Of a stretch of DNA of 64,000 nucleotides, positions 25,900 to 34,158 are shown piece after piece. Origin of the DNA: Lewinella sp. IMCC34183 (GTDB lineage Bacteria; Bacteroidota; Bacteroidia; Chitinophagales; Saprospiraceae). Position 1 is the first letter of the stretch. Every line of letters starts with the position of its first letter. Below the pieces are notes generated by a model. The model had not been told where the DNA came from. It did no database searches and saw only the letters and a program-made list of their open reading frames with translations. Made by a program: the position numbers and the translations under genes. The DNA is taken from assembly GCF_003390915.1 (NCBI RefSeq), contig NZ_QMEM01000001.1, forward strand, positions 372,001-436,000. Reading direction: 5' to 3'.

Positions 25900-26971
25900 C
25901 CGCTGTGGAAGGATACGCGTAGAGCCGCGTAAGAATATCCGCAGCCGGCTTACCCCCGGGGACAAACCCGGTCTGCCGCTCGTCCCGGCTCTCCCGGTGG
26001 CCCAGGTACGACGGCCACTTCCAAACGAACATGGCCTGCAGCCGGTCCGATTCCCGGGCCGCGGTCGACAGGGCGACGTAACACCGCGCCTGAGTCTCCA
26101 GGCTTTCACCCCGGTCCGCGGCCTCCGCGTGGGGGTTCTGCCAGGCGCGGTCTACCGAGCGGTATCCGACCTCGGTCAGCCAGAGGGGCCGCTCGTGAAC
26201 GCGGCTTATGCTGTCCGCCAGCTGCATCCACCGCCGCGCGCCCGCCAGTAAGTCGGCATCCGTGGGAGCCTCCGCGGTTGAGAGCGGGTAGTAGCTGTTC
26301 AACCCCATGGCATCCAGGTCTTCCCAGAAGGACAGTCCCTCGAACTCCTCGCCCCAGTTGGCGGCGTACGTGAGCCGCCCCCCGTACACCTGCCGTAGCT
26401 CGGCGATCAGCTGCCGCCAGCGGGCGGGGTGCTTGCGGGTGGTCTGCACCAGTTCGGTGCCGATGCAGAGGGCCTCGATGCCTTCCGCCTCGGCCATGAC
26501 GGCGTAGTGGTGCATCCATGCCCCGTAGGCGTCGAAGAAGCGGTCCCAATCTGCGTCCGTAGTGAAATCCACCTCTCCGGGCCACGCACCCCGTATCCAG
26601 ATCTGCGGCTTGAGCATGATGCTGAACCCGCGGTCGTGCGCTTGCCGGATCGAAAAGCGCACGGCGCTGTCGTTCTCCGCGCCGTAGTGCCCCGGCACCG
26701 GCAGGGAATCGATGCGGTGCGGGTCACGCATAAAGGTATAGGGCACGATAGCTATCGCATTGACATTCAATTTTTTAAGGCTGTCGATCGAAGGTCCCAC
26801 CAGATCCCCTCCGTACCCGTTATGACCGCGGTAGCCCTCGTGGGCGAATGTCATGCCGCGCAGAAAGTCGGCGGGCAGCTCGCGCGCCGCGGCGGTGCGT
26901 ACGGGAGCCGGGGCCCGGTTGCAGGCCAGGAAAAGCAGTAAAAAGATGAGGGGGGACAGCGGGCGAACCAT
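25883..26971 (-). CDS. GH113-like TIM-barrel glycoside hydrolase lipoprotein
   Basis: This 362-aa lipoprotein (lipobox LLLFLAC, Cys17) has a TIM barrel resembling glycoside hydrolase family 113 beta-mannanases. Visible barrel elements are LRGMTFAHEGYRGHNGYGG, INVNAIAIVPYTFM-like NVNAIAIVPYTFM, IMLKPQIWIRGAWPGEV, the acid/base Glu in CIGTELVQTT, and the nucleophile-type Glu in LWLTEVGYRS. The ATG at 26971 shares one base with the TGA of the upstream GDPD gene, so the pair is an operon. The 3' end overlaps the membrane-protein gene on the other strand. Substrate not proven. Confidence 0.8.
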   Translation of the reverse strand: MVRPLSPLIFLLLFLACNRAPAPVRTAAARELPADFLRGMTFAHEGYRGHNGYGGDLVGPSIDSLKKLNVNAIAIVPYTFMRDPHRIDSLPVPGHYGAENDSAVRFSIRQAHDRGFSIMLKPQIWIRGAWPGEVDFTTDADWDRFFDAYGAWMHHYAVMAEAEGIEALCIGTELVQTTRKHPARWRQLIAELRQVYGGRLTYAANWGEEFEGLSFWEDLDAMGLNSYYPLSTAEAPTDADLLAGARRWMQLADSISRVHERPLWLTEVGYRSVDRAWQNPHAEAADRGESLETQARCYVALSTAARESDRLQAMFVWKWPSYLGHRESRDERQTGFVPGGKPAADILTRLYAYPSTAVTPGS

Positions 26972-27876
26972 CAGCGTCCCGTGCTCACCCCGGCGATGCG
27001 GTCCGGATAGTCCGTGATGATCCCGTCGACGCCCATGCCTACCAGGACCTCCATCCGGTCGACCTGGTTCACGGTCCAGGGAATCACCCGCATGCCCAGC
27101 GCATGGGCCGCTTCCACCACCTCGGTAGTGAGGCCCTGCTCCCAGGGACTGTAAATTTCGGGGACGAAGCCCAGCGCTTCCATCTTCTCGCCGACCCCAC
27201 CCGGGGCTTCGTCGAGGTAAGCCAGGGAGATGTCCGGCGCTAGGCGGTGCAGCACGGCCAGGGTCGGGGGATCGAAGCACTGCAGATTCACCAGCTCGGG
27301 CTTACCCCAGGCGGCTACGTCCTCCAGCACCAGGCGCGCGAAGGTTTCCCGGTCGGGGACCAGGGCCGGCTCCCAGTCGGGCTGGTATTTAAGTTCAATG
27401 TTGTAGCGGGGCGTGGGTCGCCCCTGCTGCACGCAGTAGCGGTCTACGGCAGCAAAGACGGCGGCTAGCGTAGGCTTCGCGGCGGGCCGACGCTGCTGTT
27501 CGGGGAAGCGGGGGTGCGGCAGTTGGCCGCAGTCGTAGGCCTCGATCTCGCGGGCGGTCAGCTGTCGCAGGCTGACGGTATCCGTAATGCGTCCGCCATC
27601 GGGGGTCTGGCAGAGCGTAGGTTCCATGTAGGGATCGTGGGAGACGATTACCCGGTCGTCGGACGAGATGACCACGTCTAGCTCGAGCGTGACGACCTCG
27701 GGGTAGCTAAGCGCGCGCAGAAATGCGGGAATGGTGTTTTCGGGCAGGAGGCCGCGGGCACCGCGGTGTCCCTGCCAGTCGAATGGGGGGACGGGGGCAT
27801 TCGTCATACGGGGAGTGGTACACGCCAGCAGGAGTAGCGGCAGCAGGAGGGTGGTATATTTGCGGATGCGGAGCAA
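26971..27876 (-). CDS. glycerophosphodiester phosphodiesterase lipoprotein
   Basis: GDPD enzymes hydrolyse glycerophosphodiesters to glycerol-3-phosphate and an alcohol. The 301-aa product has a lipoprotein signal (RKYTTLLLPLLLLAC) and the TIM-barrel GDPD motifs GHRGARGLLPENT (His/Arg/Glu), VTLELDVVISSDD, VSHDP, NIELKYQPD and the closing WTVNQVDRM and GVDGIITDYPD. The start is inferred as TTG 27876: upstream ATG codons would add a non-signal tail overlapping the divergent hydroxylase gene. It is the first gene of an operon with the GH113-like enzyme. Confidence 0.85.
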   Translation of the reverse strand: MLRIRKYTTLLLPLLLLACTTPRMTNAPVPPFDWQGHRGARGLLPENTIPAFLRALSYPEVVTLELDVVISSDDRVIVSHDPYMEPTLCQTPDGGRITDTVSLRQLTAREIEAYDCGQLPHPRFPEQQRRPAAKPTLAAVFAAVDRYCVQQGRPTPRYNIELKYQPDWEPALVPDRETFARLVLEDVAAWGKPELVNLQCFDPPTLAVLHRLAPDISLAYLDEAPGGVGEKMEALGFVPEIYSPWEQGLTTEVVEAAHALGMRVIPWTVNQVDRMEVLVGMGVDGIITDYPDRIAGVSTGR

Positions 27877-27988
27877 GGTTCGCTGTTGAGGTTGCCGGCA
27901 GCTGGCCGGAACGCTAAGATACGGACGCGGTCCGCAGCCGCACCGGTTTCCCCTTCGGCAGCCGGCTACCCCTTTTAACCCCCTCGCC

Positions 27989-28768
27989 ATGCTCTCCCAC
28001 TGGCTATTCTGGATCGGGGCGCTATTCGGCGTCATCTTTCTGCGTTACCTCCTCTTCAGCGGCGGCTACCACTACCTGCTGCGCCTCCGCCTGCGCGAGC
28101 GGCTGCGCCACCGCATTTTTCACTACGAAGTGGGCGCCGGAGCGCAGGTGCAGCGGGAGATCTGGCGGTCGGCCGTCGTTTCCCTCATCTTTGCCGTGTT
28201 CGGAATTGCCGTACTCTTCCTGTGGCAGGAGGGGTATACCCGCCTGTACCTGAGTCTGGATTCGGGCCGGGACGTTTGGTGGCTTGTCGCGGGACCGGTA
28301 CTCTTCCTGCTCATCCAAGAAACCTACTACTACTGGGTCCACCGCTGGATGCACCGCCCGGGCATCTACGAGCGCGTCCACCGGTGGCACCACGAGAGCA
28401 TCGAAACTACGGCCTGGACCGCCTTCAGCTTCCACCCCCTCGAAGCCCTGTTGCAGGCGGTATTCCTCCCCCTGAGCGTGCTGCTCATCCCCATGCACGC
28501 CCTGGCGTTCCTGACCCTGCTGGCGGTGATGACCCTCTCGGCCACCATCAACCACGCGGGTGTCGAGGTATTTCCCGCCTCCTGGGGTCGCCTGCCGCTG
28601 CTCCGCGGCCTCATCGGTGCCACCCACCACGACGTGCACCACAAGCAGGCCCGGTACAACTTCGGGCTATACTTCACCTTCTGGGACAAATGGATGGGGA
28701 CCGAAAGTCCACGCTTCACGCAGCGTTTCCGGCGCTATACGGATCCGGACGAACTCCCTTCCCACTGA
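27989..28768 (+). CDS. sterol desaturase / fatty acid hydroxylase family membrane protein
   Basis: This is a diiron, O2-dependent integral-membrane hydroxylase or desaturase of 259 aa. Four or so helices surround the His-box ligands: YYWVHRWMHRP, VHRWHHES, and THHDVHHKQ near residue 213. Bacterial members modify carotenoids, hopanoids, sterols or lipids; the substrate here is unknown. It is divergent from the GDPD operon, and its last 34 bases overlap the 3' end of the convergent methyltransferase gene. Confidence 0.87.
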   Translation: MLSHWLFWIGALFGVIFLRYLLFSGGYHYLLRLRLRERLRHRIFHYEVGAGAQVQREIWRSAVVSLIFAVFGIAVLFLWQEGYTRLYLSLDSGRDVWWLVAGPVLFLLIQETYYYWVHRWMHRPGIYERVHRWHHESIETTAWTAFSFHPLEALLQAVFLPLSVLLIPMHALAFLTLLAVMTLSATINHAGVEVFPASWGRLPLLRGLIGATHHDVHHKQARYNFGLYFTFWDKWMGTESPRFTQRFRRYTDPDELPSH

Positions 28769-29406
28769 CAAACCCATGCCCGGTAGTCAAAGATCGGGGT
28801 CGTGCGCAACAGCGTTTCCCGCTCGATCCGCCAGCCACGACGGCGCAGCGCCTCCCGGTAGGCAGCGGGGCGGTGCTGCTGCGGATGGAGGGCGTCGCCG
28901 GGTACGGCCCGGAACAGGTGATAAAGCGCGCCGAACCGGTGTACGTCGCTGCTAAGGATCATGCGGGTACCAGGCCGGGCCAGCTGGGTGAGCCGGTCGA
29001 GGCACTGCTCCCAGTCCGCGACGTGATTGATGGCGTTGAAGCAGTAGATACAGTCGTAGGGGTCCAGGCGCCCGGCGGCCTCCAGGGGCAACGGCAGGAA
29101 ACGGACCGCGGGATAGTGGGCCCGGTCGAACACCGGTAGCTCCTCGTACTGCACCAGGAGGGGATCCAGGGCCGTGATGCGCTGCCGGTCGTGCAGCAGA
29201 ATGAAGATACCCGCCGGCCCGCAACCGGCGTCCAGGGTCCGGACCCCGGGTTGCACCTCCCACTCCAGCTGATCGAGCACCCGCTGCCAGTAGGCGCGCT
29301 TGTCGCGGAGATATTCTCCCGGGGGGCGCCGACGGAGGTAGCGGCGCCACCAGCGTAACTCCAAAAACTGGGCCAGGCGCCACCGCGGGGATGAGGGTGC
29401 GGACAT
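28735..29406 (-). CDS. class I SAM-dependent methyltransferase
   Basis: This 223-aa enzyme has SAM motif I LDAGCGPAGIF and motif II/III region ITALDPLL, then YDCIYCFNAINHVADWEQCL, as in UbiE/ArsM-like small-molecule methyltransferases. Motif ILSSDVHRFGALY replaces the usual post-motif loop. ATG 29406 is preferred to an upstream in-frame ATG at 29445, since a TACCTTGG box ends four bases before it. The gene overlaps the 3' end of the sterol-desaturase gene by 34 bp. Methyl acceptor unknown. Confidence 0.8.
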   Translation of the reverse strand: MSAPSSPRWRLAQFLELRWWRRYLRRRPPGEYLRDKRAYWQRVLDQLEWEVQPGVRTLDAGCGPAGIFILLHDRQRITALDPLLVQYEELPVFDRAHYPAVRFLPLPLEAAGRLDPYDCIYCFNAINHVADWEQCLDRLTQLARPGTRMILSSDVHRFGALYHLFRAVPGDALHPQQHRPAAYREALRRRGWRIERETLLRTTPIFDYRAWVCQWEGSSSGSV

Positions 29407-29410
29407 GCCG

Positions 29411-29418
29411 CCAAGGTA
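29411..29418 (-). promoter_or_regulatory. TACCTTGG -7-like element for the methyltransferase
   Basis: A one-mismatch match to TAnnTTTG on the minus strand, four bases before the ATG at 29406, so the mRNA would be leaderless. Confidence 0.4.
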
Positions 29419-29493
29419 GGCAAGCAAATCGGGAGGTCGGCACAACTTCGGGGGCCGGCAATCCTTTACACAGACAACTCAAGCAAGCCCGCC

Positions 29494-30501
29494 ATGACCT
29501 TTACTACCGGCGACCGCGTCACCCTGTTGCGCACCGGAAAATCCGGAACCGTATCCGCCGTCCTCGAAAAGGACATGTTCCAGGTCCGGCTCGACGGCGG
29601 CCTGGGCCACCTGCCCGTACCGGGCCACGCCATGGCCCCCCTCGACGGCAGCTCCACCGCCGCCGACACCCCCGCCCCCGATGCCCCCTCCGAACGCCGG
29701 AATAGCACCCACGATACGGGTATTCACCTCGCCTTCGATCCGATTTTCGACGAATCCGGTGAGCCCGAACGGTACCAGCTGTACCTCATAAACGGTACGG
29801 GGAGCAAGATCCTTTATGAAATCAAGGTACTGACCGGAGAACGGTCGCGCACCTCCAAGTTCGGCCCCCTGGGCGCCTACGAGAAAAAATCCCTGGCCGA
29901 CGTTCCCTACGGCTTCCTCAACGAACGGCTGGCCGTAGACCTTGACGTACGGGCGGTCGTGGAAGGAGGTACCGGGCCGAGGCACTTTCACCAGGTAAAG
30001 GTGCGCCCCAAGCAGTTCTTCAGCAGCTACCGTGAAGTGCCGGAACTCAGCCGCGGGGCTCACCTGTTCACGGTCTTTCCCCACCTGGAAGCGGTCTCCG
30101 TAGCCGACCGCAACAGCGGTACCAGCCTGCGGGAACTGACGCGCGCCCAGCTCAAGAAGCAGCCGCAGAGCGCCGCCGCACCGCCTCGGCTCTCCAGCCT
30201 GGAAGCCCGCAACGCCTTCAACCCGGTGCTCGACCTCCACCTAGAGGCCCTGGTCGAAGATCCCAAGGCAATAGCCCGCGACAAGGTCCTTTCCACCCAG
30301 CTGGAACACTTCGACCGCTTCATCGACAAGGCGCTGCGCCTCGACGTCGAGCGTGTCGTCATCGTACACGGACTGGGCAACGGCATCCTCAAGACCGAAC
30401 TGCACCGGAAGCTGGAACATACCCCCTTCGTAAAGAAATTCGCGAACGAATACCACCCTAAATACGGTTACGGGGCCACCGAGGTGATCTTCGAATCCTG
30501 A
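29494..30501 (+). CDS. DUF2027 / Smr-domain protein
   Basis: This 335-aa cytoplasmic protein is of the DUF2027 family found in Bacteroidota. An N-terminal small beta domain (GDRVTLLRTGKSGTVSAVLE, about 5-50) and a middle beta-sandwich domain (about 75-200) are followed by a C-terminal Smr domain with LDLHLEALV and VIVHGLGNGILKTEL. The Smr HGxGxG motif is seen in MutS2 and SmrA/B, where the domain acts on nucleic acids as an endonuclease or binder. It is followed by the OmpA gene, 58 bases away. Biological role unknown; domain identity is confident. Confidence 0.85.
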   Translation: MTFTTGDRVTLLRTGKSGTVSAVLEKDMFQVRLDGGLGHLPVPGHAMAPLDGSSTAADTPAPDAPSERRNSTHDTGIHLAFDPIFDESGEPERYQLYLINGTGSKILYEIKVLTGERSRTSKFGPLGAYEKKSLADVPYGFLNERLAVDLDVRAVVEGGTGPRHFHQVKVRPKQFFSSYREVPELSRGAHLFTVFPHLEAVSVADRNSGTSLRELTRAQLKKQPQSAAAPPRLSSLEARNAFNPVLDLHLEALVEDPKAIARDKVLSTQLEHFDRFIDKALRLDVERVVIVHGLGNGILKTELHRKLEHTPFVKKFANEYHPKYGYGATEVIFES

Positions 30502-30559
30502 CCGTCTCCGGATGCGCTATCGCGAATATCCGCGTTATTGCAGCCTAAACGTATACCAA

Positions 30560-31339
30560 ATGAAATACCTGACCATCGCCCTGCTGCTGCTTCCCCTGCT
30601 CAGCTGTAACAAATCCAAGATCACCGAGCTGGAGACCAAGCTCAGCAGCGCCGAGCGCGAGAATGAACTCCTCCAGGGGCAGCTGGCCAGCGTGCAGCAG
30701 ACCAACGGCGATTTGCTCAACCGGATGGAAGACCTCTCCGTGATCAGTAAGGAAGGCGCGACCAGCATCCGCGAAAGCCTGCAGTCCATCAGCGGGCAAA
30801 CCAGCCGTATCAACGAGCTTAACCGCAGTATCCAGCGCAAGGACAGCATGAACCTGGCCTTGGTGATGAACCTCAAGCGCAGCCTTGACAACATCAACGA
30901 CGATGACGTACACGTAGAGGTCCGCGGCGGCAAGGTCCACGTGAGCATCAGCGACAACCTGCTGTTCGCCAGCGGATCCTCCCGCCTGAACCCCGCCTCG
31001 GAACGGGTACTGGACAAGGTGAGCCGCGTACTCAACGACCACAGCGACCTCAGCATCATCGTGGAGGGACACACCGACAACGTGCCCATCCGCAGCAATT
31101 CCATCAAGGACAACTGGGAATTGAGCACCATGCGGGCCGCCGCCGTGGTACGGGAACTGGTCACCGACTTCGGCGTCGACCCCTACCGGCTTACCGCCGC
31201 CGGCCGCGCCGATAACGACCCGCGCGCCGATAACGGAACTGCCGAGGGTCGCGCCCGGAACCGGCGGACCGAGATCGTCATCACCCCCGCCCTCGACGAA
31301 TTCTTCAACCTTGCACAGGATCCGGGGATAAACGGCTAG
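30560..31339 (+). CDS. OmpA-family lipoprotein
   Basis: This 259-aa lipoprotein (lipobox LLPLLSC, Cys16) has a coiled-coil segment (about 20-120) and a C-terminal OmpA-like peptidoglycan-binding domain. The domain motifs are IIVEGHTDNVPI, WELSTMRAAAVVREL, RLTAAGRADNDP and RNRRTEIVI. Such proteins tether the outer membrane to the cell wall. The ATG at 30560 starts the signal; an upstream in-frame ATG at 30512 does not. The last 35 bp overlap the convergent secreted orphan gene. Confidence 0.87.
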   Translation: MKYLTIALLLLPLLSCNKSKITELETKLSSAERENELLQGQLASVQQTNGDLLNRMEDLSVISKEGATSIRESLQSISGQTSRINELNRSIQRKDSMNLALVMNLKRSLDNINDDDVHVEVRGGKVHVSISDNLLFASGSSRLNPASERVLDKVSRVLNDHSDLSIIVEGHTDNVPIRSNSIKDNWELSTMRAAAVVRELVTDFGVDPYRLTAAGRADNDPRADNGTAEGRARNRRTEIVITPALDEFFNLAQDPGING

Positions 31340-33032
31340 GGGGCAGCGAAGGGGTGGCAGGCACCACGATGCGCGGTACGGCGAGGCGGGCACTAAGCGG
31401 CCGCCGGCATACGCTGTATCCATCCTTTACCGGTAGATTGAGTTCCGCCTCCACATGGAACGTGCGCATCGTGCGGTCGTCGATGAGTTGTAGCGGCCAG
31501 CTGCGCTCGCTCTCCAGGGTCACGCTGAGTACGGCGCGGCGGGCATCATAAGTAGCCTCCACCACCCGTGCGTCGAGCACCGTATCGCCGACGGTTCCAA
31601 TGCGCAGGGAGCGGGCATCGAAGCGGCCTGCGGCGTCCAGCGGGTTCTCCTGATCTTCTATGTTGAGCGTAAGGTGCCACTGAAAGGCGTACTGACCGGT
31701 ATTCCGGCGGTGCAATTCGAAGCGCGAGCCGGCCAGGTCGACGAGGGGATGCGCCGAGACGGTCAGGTCCTGCCCTACGGGGATGCGCAGTGGCAACACG
31801 GGCCCCCGCGCCGGCAACACCAGCTCGTAGGACATGGGTACGGGAGTACGGCTGCCCGTATGGAATATCTCCGGAGCGGTGTAGCCCGTCACCGTAAAGG
31901 CCAATCCCGTTTCCGCCGCCTGCACCGACAGACTTGGTGGCGTTGCGTACGCCGCCCCGGTCAGGTTATGGAGTTCCCAGCCGGCACCGGCGAGGCTCGC
32001 CGGCAGTCCCCGCACCACCACGGTCTGCTGGTGACTGGCCGCCTCCCGGAGGGGGGACACATCCACCGCCACCGCGCCCGTCGTGGCGAAGTAGTCGGCG
32101 ATCTCCGCCGGACCGGGAAGGCGGTAGTACATGCTTTCCCGGGTATACGGCCCCGCGAAGTCGGTGTAGACGATGGTTTCCCAGTCGCTGGCGGCGAAGT
32201 CATTGGTGCTTTCGCGCCGGTGGCTTAGCTGGCTATTAATCTTGGCGGATAAGGGCAGGGAAACATTGAGGCCAACCGACTGCTCGGCGGCGATGACTTC
32301 CTGGCTCTCGGTCAGGTGCTTGATGGCGATCCCGTCGAACTGTCGCAGGTAGTAGGCTTCTCCGCCGTACTCGGGGTGCTCCTGGTAGAATTGCCAGAGG
32401 TGGACCATCAATTCGGTGGTCCGTGCGTCGTTGGCTCCCAGCACTTCCGACAGCGGACTCTCGAAGCTTCCCGCCATGGCGAGCACGCTACTGCTGCGGC
32501 GGGCGTCGGTATCGAGGGCGGCCGCGAAGGCGGCGTAGGGGGGCTTGAGACCGGCGTCCAGCGAAGCTTTAAGGTACCCGCCGCAATTTTTGGTGAGGAC
32601 GAAGCTGTCAAACCCATCACGCGGCTGCGGCAACAGATTTACACCCAGCTCTTCGGGGAACAGCAGTTTGCCGGGACTGTAGTGGATGTCGTCGAGCGCG
32701 GCCGAGGTTTCAGCCGCGGAGAATACGTAACTGAGAAGATTGCCCCCGTTGATGTTGGCCTTTTCGACGCGGGTACGCAGCGTACGCTTCCCCAGGAAGG
32801 AAGCGATGTTTGGAGGGGTATAATCGCGACGCCCGGCAGGCTGGGCAAAGCCGCAAAAGGAGTAGTGCCGCTCGAAAACGTCCTGCAGCGCCCCGCCCAG
32901 GTGCAACCGGCTGTAGCCGCGCTCGGGGGGCCAGACCGGCTCCTCGGTTTTGCGCCGGCGCTGGGCCTCAGCGGGACTATAAGACAGAAAGGTACAGGCC
33001 AGGAATACCAGCAAAAGGCGGGTTGGGGTCAT
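31305..33032 (-). CDS. large secreted protein of unknown function
   Basis: I do not recognise this 575-aa protein. It has an N-terminal signal (MTPTRLLLVFLACTFLSYSP); Cys13 could also serve as a lipobox cysteine. The mature chain starts basic (QRRRKTEEP), then an alpha-rich half (about 35-290) precedes a beta-rich C-terminal half with several predicted sandwich domains (about 300-560). Three scattered cysteines sit in the mature part (FCGF, NCGGY, VCRR). ATG 33032 is the likely start. The gene is flanked by convergent omp and a following radical SAM gene on the same strand (66 bases), with no obvious operon partner. Confidence 0.6.
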   Translation of the reverse strand: MTPTRLLLVFLACTFLSYSPAEAQRRRKTEEPVWPPERGYSRLHLGGALQDVFERHYSFCGFAQPAGRRDYTPPNIASFLGKRTLRTRVEKANINGGNLLSYVFSAAETSAALDDIHYSPGKLLFPEELGVNLLPQPRDGFDSFVLTKNCGGYLKASLDAGLKPPYAAFAAALDTDARRSSSVLAMAGSFESPLSEVLGANDARTTELMVHLWQFYQEHPEYGGEAYYLRQFDGIAIKHLTESQEVIAAEQSVGLNVSLPLSAKINSQLSHRRESTNDFAASDWETIVYTDFAGPYTRESMYYRLPGPAEIADYFATTGAVAVDVSPLREAASHQQTVVVRGLPASLAGAGWELHNLTGAAYATPPSLSVQAAETGLAFTVTGYTAPEIFHTGSRTPVPMSYELVLPARGPVLPLRIPVGQDLTVSAHPLVDLAGSRFELHRRNTGQYAFQWHLTLNIEDQENPLDAAGRFDARSLRIGTVGDTVLDARVVEATYDARRAVLSVTLESERSWPLQLIDDRTMRTFHVEAELNLPVKDGYSVCRRPLSARLAVPRIVVPATPSLPPSRLSPDPVQG

Positions 33033-33097
33033 GCGCAGGCGGTAATAAAGTCGACAGCCATTTAAATGCTTTTCTCCGCTGCTTATTGTGTACCCGC

Positions 33098-34156
33098 CTA
33101 CCAGAGCGAAAGCTGCGGTGGCCGCCTTCCCCGTTCGAAGGGTTCGAAGTCGTAGGCCGGCCACGGCCGGGGGACGGCAAAGAATTTCCGCTTGGCCAGG
33201 CGGTACTGCTGGCCAATGAGTTCGGCCAGGGCACCCTCCCCGTGGTGGCGGATACCGAACCGCTTTTCGCCGAGCTCCCCACCGCGGGTATCCCGAATGC
33301 GGTTAAGGATGCGGTCCGCGCGGTCCGGGTATGTCTTGTGTACCCAATCCGTAAAAATCTCCCCGATCTGGTCGTTAAGGCGTACCAGGCTGTAGCCGAT
33401 CTTCCGGGCCCCGGCGGCGGCGGCCCGCTCGGCGATGCCCAGCAGCTCGTGGTCGGTGAGGCCGGGAATGACCGGTGCTATGTTCACCATGGTAGGGATG
33501 CCGGCCGCACTAAGCGTCTCCACCGCGCGGAAGCGCTGGGCGATACTGGCCGTGCGTGGTTCCAGCATTCGGCGCACGTCCTCGTCGAGGGTCGTGATGC
33601 TGAAACAGACGTGCACCAGGTTCTCGGCCGCCAGTTCCCGCAGCAGATCAAGATCGCGTATGATGAGGCTGTTTTTGGTGATGAGGCCCACGGGGTGGCG
33701 AAACTCGTTGAGTACCTCCAGGCAGCGACGGGTGAGTTGGAACTTGCGCTCCGCTGGCTGGTAACTGTCCGTATTACCCGACATCATGATCGGAAACGGT
33801 ACATAAGACTTCTTGCGAAGGGCCGCCCGCAGGAGTGCCGGTGCCTCGGCCTTGTACAGCACCTTGGTTTCGAAGTCGAGGCCCGCGCTGTAGCCCCAGT
33901 AGGTATGGGTGGTGCGGGCGAAGCAGTACACACAGCCGTGCTCACACCCCTGATAACTGTTGAGGCCGTAGCCCTCACCCAGGTCTGGACTCGTGATCTT
34001 GTTCAGGATCGTTTTGGGGTGGGTGGGGATGTATTCGGTCCGCAACGCGTCCTCCGGGTCGGGCAGCTCGTCGTACCGCAGGTTGTGGTAGGGATTGTCG
34101 GGATTGAGCTGTGCGCCGCGCCCGGGACGCGGGGTATTCGGTCGGTCGGTCTCCAC
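33098..34156 (-). CDS. PA0069-family radical SAM protein
   Basis: This 352-aa radical SAM enzyme has the cluster motif CEHGCVYCFA (C71, C75, C78) after the conserved LNSYQGCEHGCVYC approach, then a TIM-barrel-like body and ITTLDEDVRRMLEP, as in the PA0069/Rv2578c family. The family is widespread but its reaction is not established. Translation starts at GTG 34156, just after the copA TAG (34159-34161), so the two genes are in one operon and coupled. No other radical-SAM partner is near. Confidence 0.85.
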   Translation of the reverse strand: METDRPNTPRPGRGAQLNPDNPYHNLRYDELPDPEDALRTEYIPTHPKTILNKITSPDLGEGYGLNSYQGCEHGCVYCFARTTHTYWGYSAGLDFETKVLYKAEAPALLRAALRKKSYVPFPIMMSGNTDSYQPAERKFQLTRRCLEVLNEFRHPVGLITKNSLIIRDLDLLRELAAENLVHVCFSITTLDEDVRRMLEPRTASIAQRFRAVETLSAAGIPTMVNIAPVIPGLTDHELLGIAERAAAAGARKIGYSLVRLNDQIGEIFTDWVHKTYPDRADRILNRIRDTRGGELGEKRFGIRHHGEGALAELIGQQYRLAKRKFFAVPRPWPAYDFEPFERGRRPPQLSLW

Positions 34157-34158
34157 GG

